Below are positions 44,778 to 56,039 of a DNA stretch of 64,000 nucleotides, piece after piece. A program made the position numbers and the translations under genes. Within the stretch, counting starts at the first letter, position 1. The number at the start of each line of letters is the position of its first letter. The notes beneath the pieces are model-generated. The model saw only the letters and a list, made by a program, of their open reading frames with translations. It was not told the origin of the DNA and did no database searches. This stretch comes from Hanleya hanleyi (taxonomy: Eukaryota; Mollusca; Polyplacophora; Lepidopleurida; Hanleyidae): NCBI GenBank assembly GCA_036873755.1, contig JAVTVY010019572.1, positions 1-64,000 on the forward strand, read 5' to 3'.

Positions 44778-47249
44778 TTTACAGATAGGCAAACTGTGCT
44801 TTTTCAACCCAAAACTGTCAATTTCACACAAACCTACCACTTTGGAGAGCTCTTGTTGTAAAACCATGGCACTCATGCTCCCAATATTTCAAACAGAGTT
44901 CAACAAAATATCATAGTTTATGCTAATCGAGACGAGCATTTCATATTTTAAGTTTCATTTTTCATCTACAATCGTACCTCACCTGGGGCGGTTTGTCCAC
45001 CTTAACGTACAAGGTCCTTTAGATTTGTACGAAACACAAGTGTGCGAAACACAATCCCAAGTGACATCTTATGGCATATGAATACCAAATTTGAGAAGAA
45101 TCCGATGAGCAGTTGTCAAATTATTGCCAGAAATTTCAGGTTTTTCCACCAGGTGTCGCCACCAGTATGCAGAAGCAGGTGAAATACAATCACAAGGGAC
45201 ATATCATGGCATGGTATCTGCATACCAAATCGGAGAAAGATCTGATGAGCGAAATCAAATTTAGATTTGACACGAGGTGATGCTACCTGTAAGCACAAGT
45301 GGGCGAAACGCAATCCCAAAAGACATCATACCAGATTTAAGAAGAATCTGAAGAGCGGTTCTCAAGTTATTACCAGGAAACACATCTGGGATTTTGCCAC
45401 CAGGTGGCGCCACCTGTAAGTGCAAGTCAGTGAAAGGCAATCCCATGTAACATCTCCTGGCATGGTTCATGCATGCTAAATTTGAGGAGAATCCGATGAG
45501 CAGTTCTCAACTTGTTGGCCAAAAACAAATTTTGATTTTAACACCTGATGGCGCCACTTATAGGCGCAAGTGAGCGAAATGCAATCTCAAGCGACATCTT
45601 GGGATTTTGCCACCAGGTGGCGCCACCTGTAAGTGCAAGTGAGTGAAAGACAATCCCATGCAACATCTCCTGGCATGGTACATGCATGCTAAATTTGAGA
45701 AGAACCCGATGAGCATGCAATTCTCAAGTAATTGACCAAAAACAAATTTCAGATTTTGTCATCAGGTGGCGTAAATTTCTGAGCAGGAGGAAATTTCTGA
45801 GCAGGAGTGGATAACGCAATCCCAAGCAACATCTCATGGCAAGGTACAATGTATATGCATGCCTAATTTGGGAAGAATTTGATGAGCAGTTCTCAAGTTA
45901 TTGCCCGGAAAACAAATTTCGAGCAACATTTCAAAGCGTTTCAATGTTATTGCTTGCAGCACAAAGGAACGGAAAGAACCCTAGTGACGCCACCTACAGG
46001 CAGATCTTTCTGAAACGCAATACCAATCAACATCTTGTCACAAGGAATGCATATGCCAAATATTGAAGAAACTAGATACAGTCGATCGAATACGATTGGA
46101 GGCATGTCTTTTGCATCTTTAGTGAAGGAAACATTCATTGTTTGTGAAGAAAGTAAAAACGTAAACTTAGGAAAAACTTCATTAATATCGTCCCATACGA
46201 TGCCTTGAGAGTAGGTACCCACATACCAAATTTAAAAGAATCCATTAAGGTCCAACAGTAACTGTCCAGAAATGCAATTTTACGTTGGCCCTCAGGTAGC
46301 GCCATGTGTAGTCAGATAGGCATACAAAATAATCCCAACCGAGAGCTTGAGACAAGATCCCTTGACATTGGAAATAGAAAATGTTAACTTGGCCTACAGG
46401 TGGCGCCATCTATGAGCAGATCGAAAAGAAAAACAATACCAAGTGAAACCTTCAGGTAAGGTACATGTATAGCAAACTTGAAAAGTTATTGTTCGGAAAC
46501 AATTTTAAATTGCCCCCAGGTGGCACCACCTATATGTGGATCGGCATGAAAAACAATGCAAGGCGAGGTACCTACACACCAAATTTGGAATGAATCGGTT
46601 CGGGTTTTCAAAAGTTATTGTATGGAAACACTTAACTTAGCTTTCAGGTGATCCCCTTATCAGCATAAAAAACATTCTCAAGCCAGATCTTAGGCAAGGT
46701 ACCACCACACCAAATTTGGAAAGAATCCTCAAGTTTTTTAAAAGTTATGGTCTGGAGATGCAATTTTAACTTCGCACGAGGTGGCGCCACCCAGAAGCGG
46801 ATTGGTACGAACAACAATTCCAAGCAAGATCTATAGACAAGGGACATATTTACCAAATACAAAAACATGGGTCTGTGCCAGATAAATTGAAACCTTTTGG
46901 GGTTGCAGTTATCCCAATATTGCAGACAACACACAAATTTCAGCTTCTGCCAAGATATATTGGAGATATATATGCCCAAACACAATATATGAGGGTCGGG
47001 CGAGGGCTAGTTTGGGAGATAGAGGGTGCGGTTCGGCGCCCTGGGAATGGTAGTGGTAGGTGTGCTGACATGAAGTCCCTAGAAATCTCCCTGTACACGA
47101 AACAACCACACTGACATCTGCATGCCATCATCTTCCGAAAAAGCACAAGGTGGAATTCAATTCAATTCAGGAAATTGATCATATGCACAGTGTGCACCCA
47201 AACTTTAGGAACTCAGTTGTAATTAATATACATGTAGTAAGTTACACAT

Positions 47250-47990
47250 GTGGACATGTTCCTGCAGAAGCTTTAGGGTAAATCATATGATGTAAGATAC
47301 AATTATTGGCAAGGCTTTGGTGTAAGACCTCCCATTGAAAAGGTAATATCCTGGACAAAAGACTGACAATACAACTTGCAGCAGATCCTTTGTCAATTAT
47401 ATTTCGTGCGTCTTACACCAAATCGTTGCCCAATTATTTGACAGCAAAATTGAAAGAAATGTTGCCCTTCATTTAAGATGACACGAAATTTAAAAAAAAA
47501 CGGATTCGGTATTTCATGTTATACATCTGATATAAAATATGGTTCGTGCAAAAGCTTTAGGGTAAATCATATGATGTGGATTACAATTATTTGATAGCAA
47601 AATTGAAGAAAATGTTGTCCTTCATTTAAGATGCCACGAAATAAAAAAAAACAGGGGTTCGGTTCTGCGGGGATTTCCCCGCCAGTTATTTCATATTATA
47701 GTTCTGAAATAAAATATGGATCATGCAAAAGCTTTAGGGTAAATCATATGATGTGAAATAGAATGATTTCATAGCAAAATTGAAGGAAATGTTGTCCTTC
47801 ATTTAAGACGACACGAAAGTCAAAACTAACACGGGTTCGATACTGCGGGGATTACCCCGCCAGTTATTTCATATTATACTTCTGAAATAAAATATGGTTC
47901 CTGCAAAAGCTTTAGTGTAAATCATATGCTGTGGAATAGAAGGACTGGGCAGCAACTTTAAGAAAATGGTGTCCTTCATTTAAAGCGACA
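47250..47990. repeat. ~180-bp tandem array in element C
   Basis: AAGCTTTAGGGTAAATCATATG recurs at about 47271, 47551, 47728 and 47908, with GCGGGGATT-CCCCGCCAGTTA between some units. Absent from the left arm. Confidence 0.75.
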
Positions 47991-48725
47991 TGAAATTCAA
48001 AACCGCGAGTAGCGGAAGAAAGAAGAAAAGTGACAAACGCATTTAGGGATGCCTAATTATTAGACAAAGCATTTGGAAATTATCGCTTGTGAAGAATTTG
48101 AATGGAAACCACGGACATGCACCGAAGATTGGAACAAGACCCTGTGGCGCCATCTTCAGGTGAATCTTGCTGAAACGCAATACCAACCCATGTCTGGTCA
48201 CAAGGAGTGTATAAGCTAAATTTCCAAGGAATCCGACAAAGCTTTTGGAAGTTATCGCCTGTGAAGAATTTGAACAGACATCCACAGACACAACGAGAGC
48301 AAGACCCATTTTAACTGAAACGGAAACGAAGAAGCGAAACTCAGTGGCGCCACCTTCAGCCAAATGTTACTGAAATCCAGTACGCAACCGCGTCTTCTCA
48401 CAAGGAATGCGTATGCCGAATTTCGGAAAAATCCAAGAAAGCGTTTGGAAGTTATCGCTTGCAACTGGGATCCACGGACACAAAGAAGCAAGCTCCATTT
48501 TGACCCAGTGGCGCCACCGTCAGGCAGATGTTGCTGAAATGCGATACCGACTGGCGTCTTGTCGCAAGGAATGCGTATCCCGAATTTCGGAAGAATCCAA
48601 CAAAGCTTTAGGGAGTAATCATTCGAACAGACATGCACGGACATCCACGGACATGCTCGGACATGCACGGACACATAGAAGCAAGAAGCATGTTAAAGTC
48701 CCCCTGCCGCGTTGCGGCAGGGGAC

Positions 48726-49032
48726 ATAAAAAATCACAGTAAGTCGAGTCAACTGCACACATGTTGATTCAGGTTAAAGTACAGTAAGTGACGTCACTTC
48801 AGTCAACGGTCTATGTTCGCGGTAAGAAGATCCCGCATTAAATGCTCAGTTGTGTTATTATTGGATAATTGTGTTTCGCTTACTTAGTAAGTCTCGATTT
48901 ATCCCTGAAAAAATGTTGACAGTCGCGACCCTGTGCTCTGTACAGGTCACGATATCCACGTCACGAGATCAGACGGCTGGCAAGTGTTCGTTTCAGAACA
49001 CAGTTTGCATTCTAAAAAATCATTTGTAAAGG
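48726..49032. other. No gene seen
   Basis: Spacer between element C and element 2. One TGACGTCA-like site near 48790. Confidence 0.5.
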
Positions 49033-49038
49033 AGTGTG
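49033..49038. repeat. 6-bp TSD AGTGTG, left
   Basis: Repeated exactly at 58276-58281, outside the AGTAGTATATAAA termini. Confidence 0.9.
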
Positions 49039-49479
49039 AGTAGTATATAAAACTGATTTAATGTCACATTTTGCAGCGGGAGATAACTCTTGCATCCGTC
49101 AGGTGGCGTTCACGGCCATTCACGGCCTTTGACTGCTGAGGTCGTCAACGCCGCTATAGTTCCAACAGGTGGCGCCACCAGGGTGACCTTTGACCTGGAA
49201 TTCCTCCGCGGTCTGGGGGTCTGGCGGTGATGCGGTCTGATTCCGCGGACAGAAAGTAGTCCCCAGACTTCAAATACGCTGCATGGACCGATTGGGTCGA
49301 GTGAGGTGTCACAGTGAAGCTCTTCCTTCAGGTCTATTCAGTCATGGGTGGGTGTATGTATTCACAGGAAAAAAAAAATAAATAAAAAGCGGAACACGGA
49401 CTTTATTCCTACAATAGGGGCCTGTATTATACAATATACGGGAAAATGCCTACATGGGGTGTGGGGGTGGTCATTTTGG

Positions 49480-49960
49480 GAGGGGGGGATTTTACTATGG
49501 GTTGCTTGGTCTTGTTTTTCACGTCTCGCCACGAAAAACACGATGGGAAGGGCCTCGGAGGTAAGCGGTGAATTTTTTTGAAAATTTAAAAGAGGTCTGT
49601 ATAGGCCCATAGGCCCACACCGGCTATGAGGGATAGGTCCATACTGAGAAATTCACACATGTTCATTGCGATTTGGGTTGTTTGGTCTTGTTTTTCACGT
49701 CTCGCCAAGAAAAACAAGATGGGAGAGATCGCGACGTTAAGCGGTTAATTTTTTCGAAATGTTCACGGAGGGCTGTATAGGCCCATAGGCCCATACTGGC
49801 TATGGGGGATAGGTCCATACTGGGAAATTCACACGTGTTCATTGTGATATGGGTTGTTTGGTCTTGGTTTTTACGTCTCACCACGAAAAACACGATGTGA
49901 GGGGTCTCGAAGTTAAGCGATAAAATTTCTTAAAAAGTCTAGGTACCGGGTAGGTCTGTA
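49480..49960. repeat. ~177-bp tandem array, left arm of element 2
   Basis: Three units, GGGTTG-TTGGTCTTG at about 49499, 49676 and 49851. Same family as 25140-25830. Confidence 0.85.
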
Positions 49961-50126
49961 TATAGGCCCATAAGCCTACTGGCTTAGTGGAATGGTCCAT
50001 ACTGGGTGGACGTTTTGGAGTCTAGGTGAGCCCCTAGTGGTCCTATGATGTCGTATGAGGTCTTATTTTGAAGCTCTCGTGGTGGTGCATTCGACTGAAC
50101 TAATGTTTCGTCCGTTTGCAATATTC

Positions 50127-50138
50127 TGCGCATGCGCA
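50127..50138. promoter_or_regulatory. NRF1-type palindrome, element 2 left arm, site 1
   Basis: TGCGCATGCGCA. Confidence 0.5.
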
Positions 50139-50276
50139 GTCTGGCCGTAGTATAGGAAGCAGGCATATGGGGGTGCGTGGCCAGTATTGGTCCGAATGGG
50201 TCGTGGGACGTGTCAGAGTGAAACTTTTGTGGGGTAGGGTCAGAGCGGCGTGTTTTTGGTGCAAGTCGCGTCAATC

Positions 50277-50288
50277 TGCGCATGCGCA
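50277..50288. promoter_or_regulatory. NRF1-type palindrome, element 2 left arm, site 2
   Basis: TGCGCATGCGCA, 150 bases from site 1. Confidence 0.5.
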
Positions 50289-50339
50289 GTTGGGTGTAGT
50301 AAGTAAAGTGGTCATTTTCGGGGTGTGGAGTGTTAGGGG

Positions 50340-51190
50340 TAGAGATGGGCCACTATTGGTCCGAATGTGTCGTGGGAGGTGTCATCTTGTAGCTCTCGTG
50401 GTGTATACTCAGATTTGAGGGCTGTACACAGCATCTGTAGGGGTAGAGATGGGCCACCGTTGGTCCGAATACGGCGCGGTAGGTGTCATTTTGTAGCTCT
50501 CGGGTTGTAGGCCCCGATTTGAGGGCTGTCCACAGCATCTGTGACGTCGTCGATGACGTCATCAGTAGAAGTAGTAGCGAAATCGGGCATTTTGGGGAAG
50601 TGAAGGATGGTATTTGGTGTAGAGATGGACCACCGTTGGTCCGAATGCGGCGCGGTAGGTGTCATATTGTAGTTCTCGTGGTGCAGACCACGATTTGAGG
50701 GCTGTTCACGTAATCTGTGACGTCAATGGTGACGTCATCAGTAGGAGTTGTAGCCAAAGTGGGCATTTTAGGGCAGTGAAGGAAGGTTTTTGGTACAGAA
50801 ATGGACAATCCGTGGTCCGAATGCGTCCTGTGTGGTGTCATCTTGTAGCCTTCGGGGCGAAGATCACGATTTGATGGATGTTCACAGCATCAGTACGAGT
50901 ATTAGCGAAAGTGGGCATTTTGGGGAAGTGAAGGAAGGTATTTGGGGTAGAGATGGACCACTATTGTTCCGAATGCGTCGTGTGGGTTATCATCTTGTAG
51001 TACTCGTGGTGCAGACCCCTATTTGCGGGATGTTAATGTCAGATGTGACGTCATCAGTAGGAGTAGTAGCGAAAGCGGGTATTTTGTGGAAGTGAAGGAA
51101 GGTATTTGGTGTAGAAATGGACCATCCTGTGTCCGAATGTATCGTGTGGGGTGTCATATTGTAGTTCTCTGCATGTAGACGCATCTACAC
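50340..51190. repeat. ~180-bp CRE array, left arm of element 2
   Basis: About five units, each with TAGAGATGGACCA-C-TTGGTCCGAATG, GGTGTCAT-TTGTAGCTCTCG and CTGTGACGTC-GATGACGTCATCAGTA (TGACGTCA at 50554-50561; another near 50731). Confidence 0.85.
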
Positions 51191-51256
51191 ACTTGGTGGT
51201 CGTATCGTGCATGAATACTACATATGACTTGATACTGCGAACTATAACTGTAAAAG

Positions 51257-51332
51257 TTCAGGATGGTCGAGTGGTCTTAGGCGCCAGTCTCAAGTACAAG
51301 TCTGCACAGGAGTTCGAACCCTACTCCTGACA
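51257..51332 (+). pseudogene. tRNA-Leu-like pseudogene
   Basis: Similar to the next copy. The D-arm (GGTCGAGTGG) is good and the anticodon loop would give CAA. The 3' side of the anticodon stem is broken, the variable arm is short (76 nt in all) and the first acceptor pair is mismatched. Confidence 0.6.
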
Positions 51333-51394
51333 CATGAGTTATTTACTTGATACTTCTGATACAATAGTTAAAACTATAAAACTATAACAGTAAA

Positions 51395-51480
51395 GTCAGG
51401 ATGGCCGAGTGGTCTAAGGCGCCAGTCCTAAGTGCTGGTCTGCGCAATGCAGGGCGTGGATTCGAATCCTACTCCTGGCA
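51395..51480 (+). tRNA. tRNA-Leu-like gene (TAA reading), possibly non-functional
   Basis: 86 nt with a 7-bp acceptor stem (GTCAGGA/TCCTGGC, one G-U), A-box TGGCCGAGTGG, B-box GATTCGAATCC, a long variable arm as in class II tRNAs and TTTTTT just downstream at about 51485, a Pol III terminator. The anticodon loop reads CCTAAGT, giving TAA, but position 33 is C instead of the near-universal U. The T-stem has one A-C mismatch. Either a recently decayed tRNA-Leu or a SINE-mobilised copy. Confidence 0.5.
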
Positions 51481-51509
51481 TGAGTTTTTTGTATATACAC
51501 CTTTTGTAT

Positions 51510-51606
51510 TATACCATATCTGTCCTGGATCGGCTGTATTATACCATATTTGTCCTGTGTTATACAACATCTGTCCTGTATTTTACCAAATCTGACGTGT
51601 ATTATT
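51510..51606. repeat. 21-bp minisatellite, left block
   Basis: About four units of TGTATTATACCATATCTGTCC type. It breaks off mid-unit at TGTATTAT, and the array resumes at about 54166. Confidence 0.85.
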
Positions 51607-51607
51607 A

Positions 51608-51746
51608 GTTATACGTCGCCCTTCCGGGGTAATACGGGATGAGATTTGGTTTCTCTCGCCATATTTTTCCGAGGCGCAGCCGAGGAAAAATTTGGCGAGA
51701 GAAACCAAATCGAATCCCGTATTACCTCGGAAGGGCGACGTATAAC
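51608..51746. repeat. 139-bp foldback hairpin
   Basis: GTTATACGTCGCCCTTCC ... TTTGGTTTCTCTCGCC and its complement fold back on a short centre near 51677 with few mismatches. It sits at the left end of the recombinase unit, directly against the 16-bp inverted repeat. Confidence 0.85.
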
Positions 51747-51750
51747 GAAT

Positions 51751-51766
51751 TTATCATATCTCAGAG
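51751..51766. repeat. 16-bp inverted repeat, left
   Basis: TTATCATATCTCAGAG, perfect inverse of 54148-54163. Confidence 0.8.
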
Positions 51767-52593
51767 CATTAAGAATCACTTTGGACTTCAAGGCCGACAT
51801 AATGGAACGGACTTCGATCGGACTTGCACTGGTTTCAGAACGATCCACAGCATGCACCGGAAAAATGAACACAAAGACAAATGTATCATTTTTACAATCC
51901 TCATCTTTAAAACGTACTAAGGGAGGAGCAAAGATAACGATAACATATACTGTAATCCGTGAACAATGAACCCGATTTCCGTGTGAAATACCGGTGGGCT
52001 TCGGTGATAAAGAATGAACAATCTAACTTCAAATTCAGCTTCATCTCTTATGTTCTATTCTGAAAATCAGAAACGTATAAAATACTGGAACATTAAGCTT
52101 AATCTCAATTTCATATTTAATATTTAATAGCCATCGACGAGTATAATATCTAGATTATATACCTTTTGTTAATAAATACATCGAAAGACCCGTTCCGCAC
52201 TGTTAGAACGATATGGTACAGACGCGACAGACCATACCAAGTATGGTCAGAAGAACCATCAGTGCCATGGTCAAACAGCGATTTGACCAGAAAATTTATG
52301 GTCTGTCGTGTCTGAACCATGAAAGTTATGGTCAAATTGACCAAATCCTTTTAACAGTGCGGATTCACATCTGTTGCGTGGATATGTAAGTTTCAAATAC
52401 ACGTGTGAACTGTTACATTTCCATTCTGTCTATAATTCAACACCGTGTCACTCGACAGTGTCACTTGTGTCATGTTTCCATAACATCACACAGGAGAAGG
52501 ACCAACATGAACTGACTTAAATTTACAGTTCGAGAGAAAAATCGGAAAAATCAAACTGTCCTGCACAATTTGGCAGAAGTATAGGTATTTGCT
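51767..52593. other. Non-coding 3' part of the recombinase unit
   Basis: No gene. Contains the small inverted-repeat element at 52195-52362. Confidence 0.5.
52195..52362. mobile_element. Small inverted-repeat element
   Basis: 11-bp perfect ends CCGCACTGTTA ... TAACAGTGCGG with further internal complementarity (CGACAGACCATA / TATGGTCTGTCG). No TSD evident. Fits a miniature element 168 bp long. Confidence 0.5.
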
Positions 52594-54090
52594 TCATTTT
52601 CGCACGATGATGTTGATTGCATTTATTGTGCAGTTATTGAACATTGGTGCTGAGGGATTTGCGGCGACCAGGATAGCTGTGGGAATGTCACACGATGTGG
52701 GCGGGACAGCGGTGCTGTCGAATTCACAAAACAGCTGATTAAGATCAAAATCAAAGTCGTCGGCATGGCCTTCTGCTCGTACATCCTGGGTGTGTAACAC
52801 GGCCGACGTGGCATCATTTGACGTGGGTGCAGGGTACTGAGAAGATGATGTCACAGTTTCTGCAGGATGGGGTTTGACAAGAACATTTACTGGAAGTGTA
52901 TGCGTACCGGTATTCGTCTTTCGGGTTGAACCCATCGTGTCAGGAAAGGCTACTGACGCAACCGTGTGGCCCATTTGCAGTTTCTCGCCATCACTTACTT
53001 GCTGGTAAACCGACAGCGACGAGACAGATCTGTGGCCTGTGACAGCCATTATTTGAGATGCTGAATAGTTGTTTCTACCAAGGATGGTGATGCCGGTTGC
53101 TCGTATACTGTGGTTAGTGTATGGTTCAGAAAGTTTCAGACGAGTGCCCAGGTTGGTCATGAAGGCTGCCAAGCGGTGTTTCCCAATAGGTTTGTTATAA
53201 TACCAAACTTTATCGTCGTCGAGGAAACTATCAACCGGGTACTGCCACAAGCGATCACATTTCGGATGGAGTTTGGAGATATAACTTTCGAATGAAGCAA
53301 CAGGACAGAACGGGGAACCTTCTTCTTCAGGCATGAATCCGGTAACACCCTCTTTTTGCTGGGCCCGGCGATTTTTTGTGAGTTCATCCTCTTTTTTTCA
53401 CATAACTCTGCCCAGTTTTCGGGTCCCGCTTGATGATGAATGTGTTTTTTGTCATCTTTTCCATATTCTCCACTCCCCTTCTAAAGAAGCACAGACGTAC
53501 ATCGAACTGAACTTTATTTGCAAGCCCAGTTGGGGTTTTTGGGGACATGATAACAGACTTGTAGAGTTTACAACGATCGGACTCGTTTATGGGCTCATAA
53601 TGATCGGTGTCGCCTTTTCCAGATGCCTTCAACTCTGCAAGTGCGGTTTTGAAGCACTCGTTGGCTTCATTAAACTCCGAATTTCTAATCAAATCAAAGT
53701 TTACAAATACGGTGGGGCCTTCAGGTAACGATTCAGAGAATGTCGAAAGTTTTCGAGAGTGGATGTTTTGTACAATTCTCCGTCTTGTTTTCGGGAATCC
53801 AAATAAAAATGACTGAGTACCTCTGCTAACCTCTCGGCCGAAAATCCTTCGAATTCTTCACTCTGTCCCTTCTCTTTCAGGTAATACTTCAAAGTTCTGG
53901 CGGACGCTTTGTTCGATTTTTTTGTGTTGCTGGGAATAATATTAGCCGGTTTTTCAACAACTTCATCGTCCGTGTGAGACGCGAAACGTTTGCCTGATTC
54001 AGCCATTTTGTTTAGCAGACGATGGAATCTAGTGAACACCTGTTCGTTGCCCTTGGCGACGGGGGTATACGATATATATTCGACCAGCAA
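52594..54090 (-). pseudogene. Crypton-type tyrosine recombinase (DUF3504-like), two frameshifts
   Basis: About 500 codons read from ATG 54090 to the stop at 52594 with two single-base shifts: one near 53720 (after HSLNRYL) and one in an A7 run near 53390 (after SYVKKR). The N-terminal part has EFEGFSAERLAEVLSHFYLD, the usual start of the KIAA1958/ZMYM/QRICH1-related recombinase fold. The first catalytic Arg is likely in FFRRGVEN. The C-terminal box is intact: NHSIRATG (H-x-x-R), TGHRS (second His) and SVYQ with the nucleophilic Tyr. A 130-residue tail follows. Known role: site-specific recombination of Crypton DNA transposons. There is no BTB or ZMYM fusion, so a mobile copy is likelier than a host gene. 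The A-run shift could be a sequencing error. Confidence 0.85.
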
Positions 54091-54147
54091 GTTGACAATA
54101 CAGCATCACACATGAGGTCTGTCAGCCAATCAAAAGTCTATATGTTT

Positions 54148-54163
54148 CTCTGAGATATGATAA
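54148..54163. repeat. 16-bp inverted repeat, right
   Basis: CTCTGAGATATGATAA; the minisatellite resumes within three bases. Confidence 0.8.
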
Positions 54164-54165
54164 TG

Positions 54166-54838
54166 TACCATATTTGTCCTGTATTATACCATATCTGTCC
54201 TGTATTATACCAAATCTGTTCTGTATTATACCATATCTCCCTTGTATTGTACCCTACATGTCCTGTATTATACAATATATGGTCTGTATTATACAATATT
54301 TTTCTTCTATTATACCATACCTGTGCTGTGTTATACCAAATTTGTGCTGTATTATAGGGTATCTGTGCTGTATTATATTATATCTGTCCTGTGTTATACA
54401 GTATCTGCCCTGTATTATACCAAATCTGTCCTCTATTGTACCATATTTGTCCTGTATTATACAATATATGTTCTGTATTATACCAAATCTGTGTTGTATT
54501 ATACAGTATCTGTCCTGTATTATACCACATCTGTGCCGTATTATACCATCTCTGTCCTGTATTGTACCATATATGTCCTGTATTATACAATATATGTTCT
54601 GTATTATACCAAATCTGTGCTGTATTATACCATATCTGTGCTGTATTATACCATATCTGTGCTGTATTATACAATATATGTTCTGTATTATACCATATTT
54701 GTCCTGTATTATACCATACCTGTGTTGTATTATACCATATCTGTCTTGTATTTTACCATATCTGTCCAGTATTATACCACACCTGTCCTGTATTATACCA
54801 TATCTGTCCTGTATTATACCATATCTGTTCCGTATTCA
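54166..54838. repeat. 21-bp minisatellite, main block
   Basis: About 32 units of CTGTATTATACCATATCTGTC. Because 21 is a multiple of 3, long frames stay open on both strands (206-229 codons); these are not genes. Confidence 0.95.
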
Positions 54839-55816
54839 ACGCTTACCTTAACGCCCTGTTGAATTTGCCTAAAAGCTCCCATTTCATGGAATTGACAGTA
54901 ATTGATAGAAATGCTCTGACGCCCGTCGTTACATCCGTCTCAACGCATAAACGCCATGATGTAGACCGGATAGAGAACAACAACAACAACAAGGATGACA
55001 ATCCAATCATTTTACTATCCTTCCAGTACATCATACCCACGCTGGGGGAGTCGCGTTTTGTATGTTTACAATTCTCGTAGGCTTCTGTCCAATCAGAAGC
55101 CATCGTTTGAGAAAGTTTAATCTCCGGCCAGAATCGCTTTGGCCTAAGTGTCGTTTAGCAGGCCAGGATACTGTAACGGCAGCATGTCCTGAAACAATAG
55201 TTTGCGCATTTGGTGTGTAGTAAGTAAAGTGACCATTCTTGGGGTGCGCAGGGCTATATTTGAAAGACTGAGGTTCTATATCTCATCCAAAGATGGCCTG
55301 TAGGGTATCATCTTGAAGCTCTCGTGGTGTAGACCACGACTTGAGTGATCTCCATGTCATCTGTAACGTCATTGTTGATGTCATCAGTACGAGTGGTAGC
55401 GAAATTTTGATGAGTCGACCATACGTACGGAATGATGGGGACACGAGTTAATCCCTATATGTACAGACACCACCACACCCCACTATTATCGCCACCACCA
55501 CCACCACCACCACACACCAGCTCTACCACCACCACACATTACCACACACCACCACCACCACCATCGGGCGTTGGCGCTCGTCAAAGCCCGGTGGTGGTTG
55601 TGGTGGTAGTTCCCACGGCGCGGAGCTCTTGGATGGGAGCTCTTGGAGCTCGGAGCGCGTACCCGTGGTGCACAGTTCCGGTTCTGGTTACGTGACCGTA
55701 AGTGACTTTTGACCCCTGCGCATGATACTGGATATATACATCCGGGTCCTCATCTTACATCCGGGTTTTCATGTTTACTGTCATGTTATCGGAACCCGAA
55801 GTTGTCACAAGACAGG
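54839..55816. other. Arm-like scraps and CACC tract
   Basis: No intact gene. Contains ACAACAACAACAACAAG near 54980, a GCTGGGGGAG block shared with 30040, a CRE-type unit (55300-55400) in the left-arm orientation, a CACC tract (55490-55565) and a degenerate CGGGCGTTGGCG hairpin. These match the centre of element 1 and suggest that element 2 was also once a head-to-head palindrome. Confidence 0.6.
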
Positions 55817-55922
55817 AAATGTCCTGTATTATACCAAATCTGTGCTATATTATACCATATCTGCCCTGTATTGTACCATATATGTCCTGTATTATACAAT
55901 ATATGTTCTGTATTATACAACC
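55817..55922. repeat. 21-bp minisatellite, third block
   Basis: Five units of the same TGTATTATACCA family, 980 bases beyond the main block. Confidence 0.85.
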
Positions 55923-56039
55923 GGATAGCGGTTGTCGTGAATAACAAGTTCAGCAATGTTCATACAGTTTATTATCCCTAATGTTACATCATACCCAGGC
56001 TGGGAGAGCCGCCCTGGGTATGTTTAGTATGTTCACAGC

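Larger units (their letters stand above)
39775..48725. mobile_element. Inverted-repeat element C
   Basis: Ends carry a small hairpin: GTCCCCCGCCGCAATGCGGC at 39775, and GTCCCCCTGCCGC-GTT-GCGGCAGGGGAC at 48698-48725 in inverse. Left arm 39775-42212 and right arm 43274-48725 are inverted copies, running inward through CTTCCGAAATTCGG-type blocks to GACAAGCAGCCAGAGGATGC near the centre. The right arm is longer because of inserted sequence (43740-45000), extra sub-repeats (45000-45900) and a ~180-bp array (47250-47990). Arm units recur every 120-130 bases around GGTGGCGCCACCTG. No coding genes. No TSD found. Confidence 0.7.
43274..48725. repeat. Right arm of element C with insertions
   Basis: Inverse of the left arm, interrupted at 43740-45000 by unrelated sequence that includes a tRNA-related piece and a small foldback. 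Confidence 0.65.

Noticed and set aside
50340..51190. Regularly spaced repeats as a possible CRISPR array
   Set aside because: Units of ~180 bp with diverged copies and no short constant repeat/unique spacer pattern; eukaryotic context.
51401..51595. ORF starting MAEWSKAPVLSAG
   Set aside because: The typical translation of a tRNA-Leu-like sequence, not a protein gene.
54174..55080. Overlapping long ORFs of 206-229 codons
   Set aside because: Translations of the 21-bp minisatellite; open in several frames and on both strands because the period is divisible by three.
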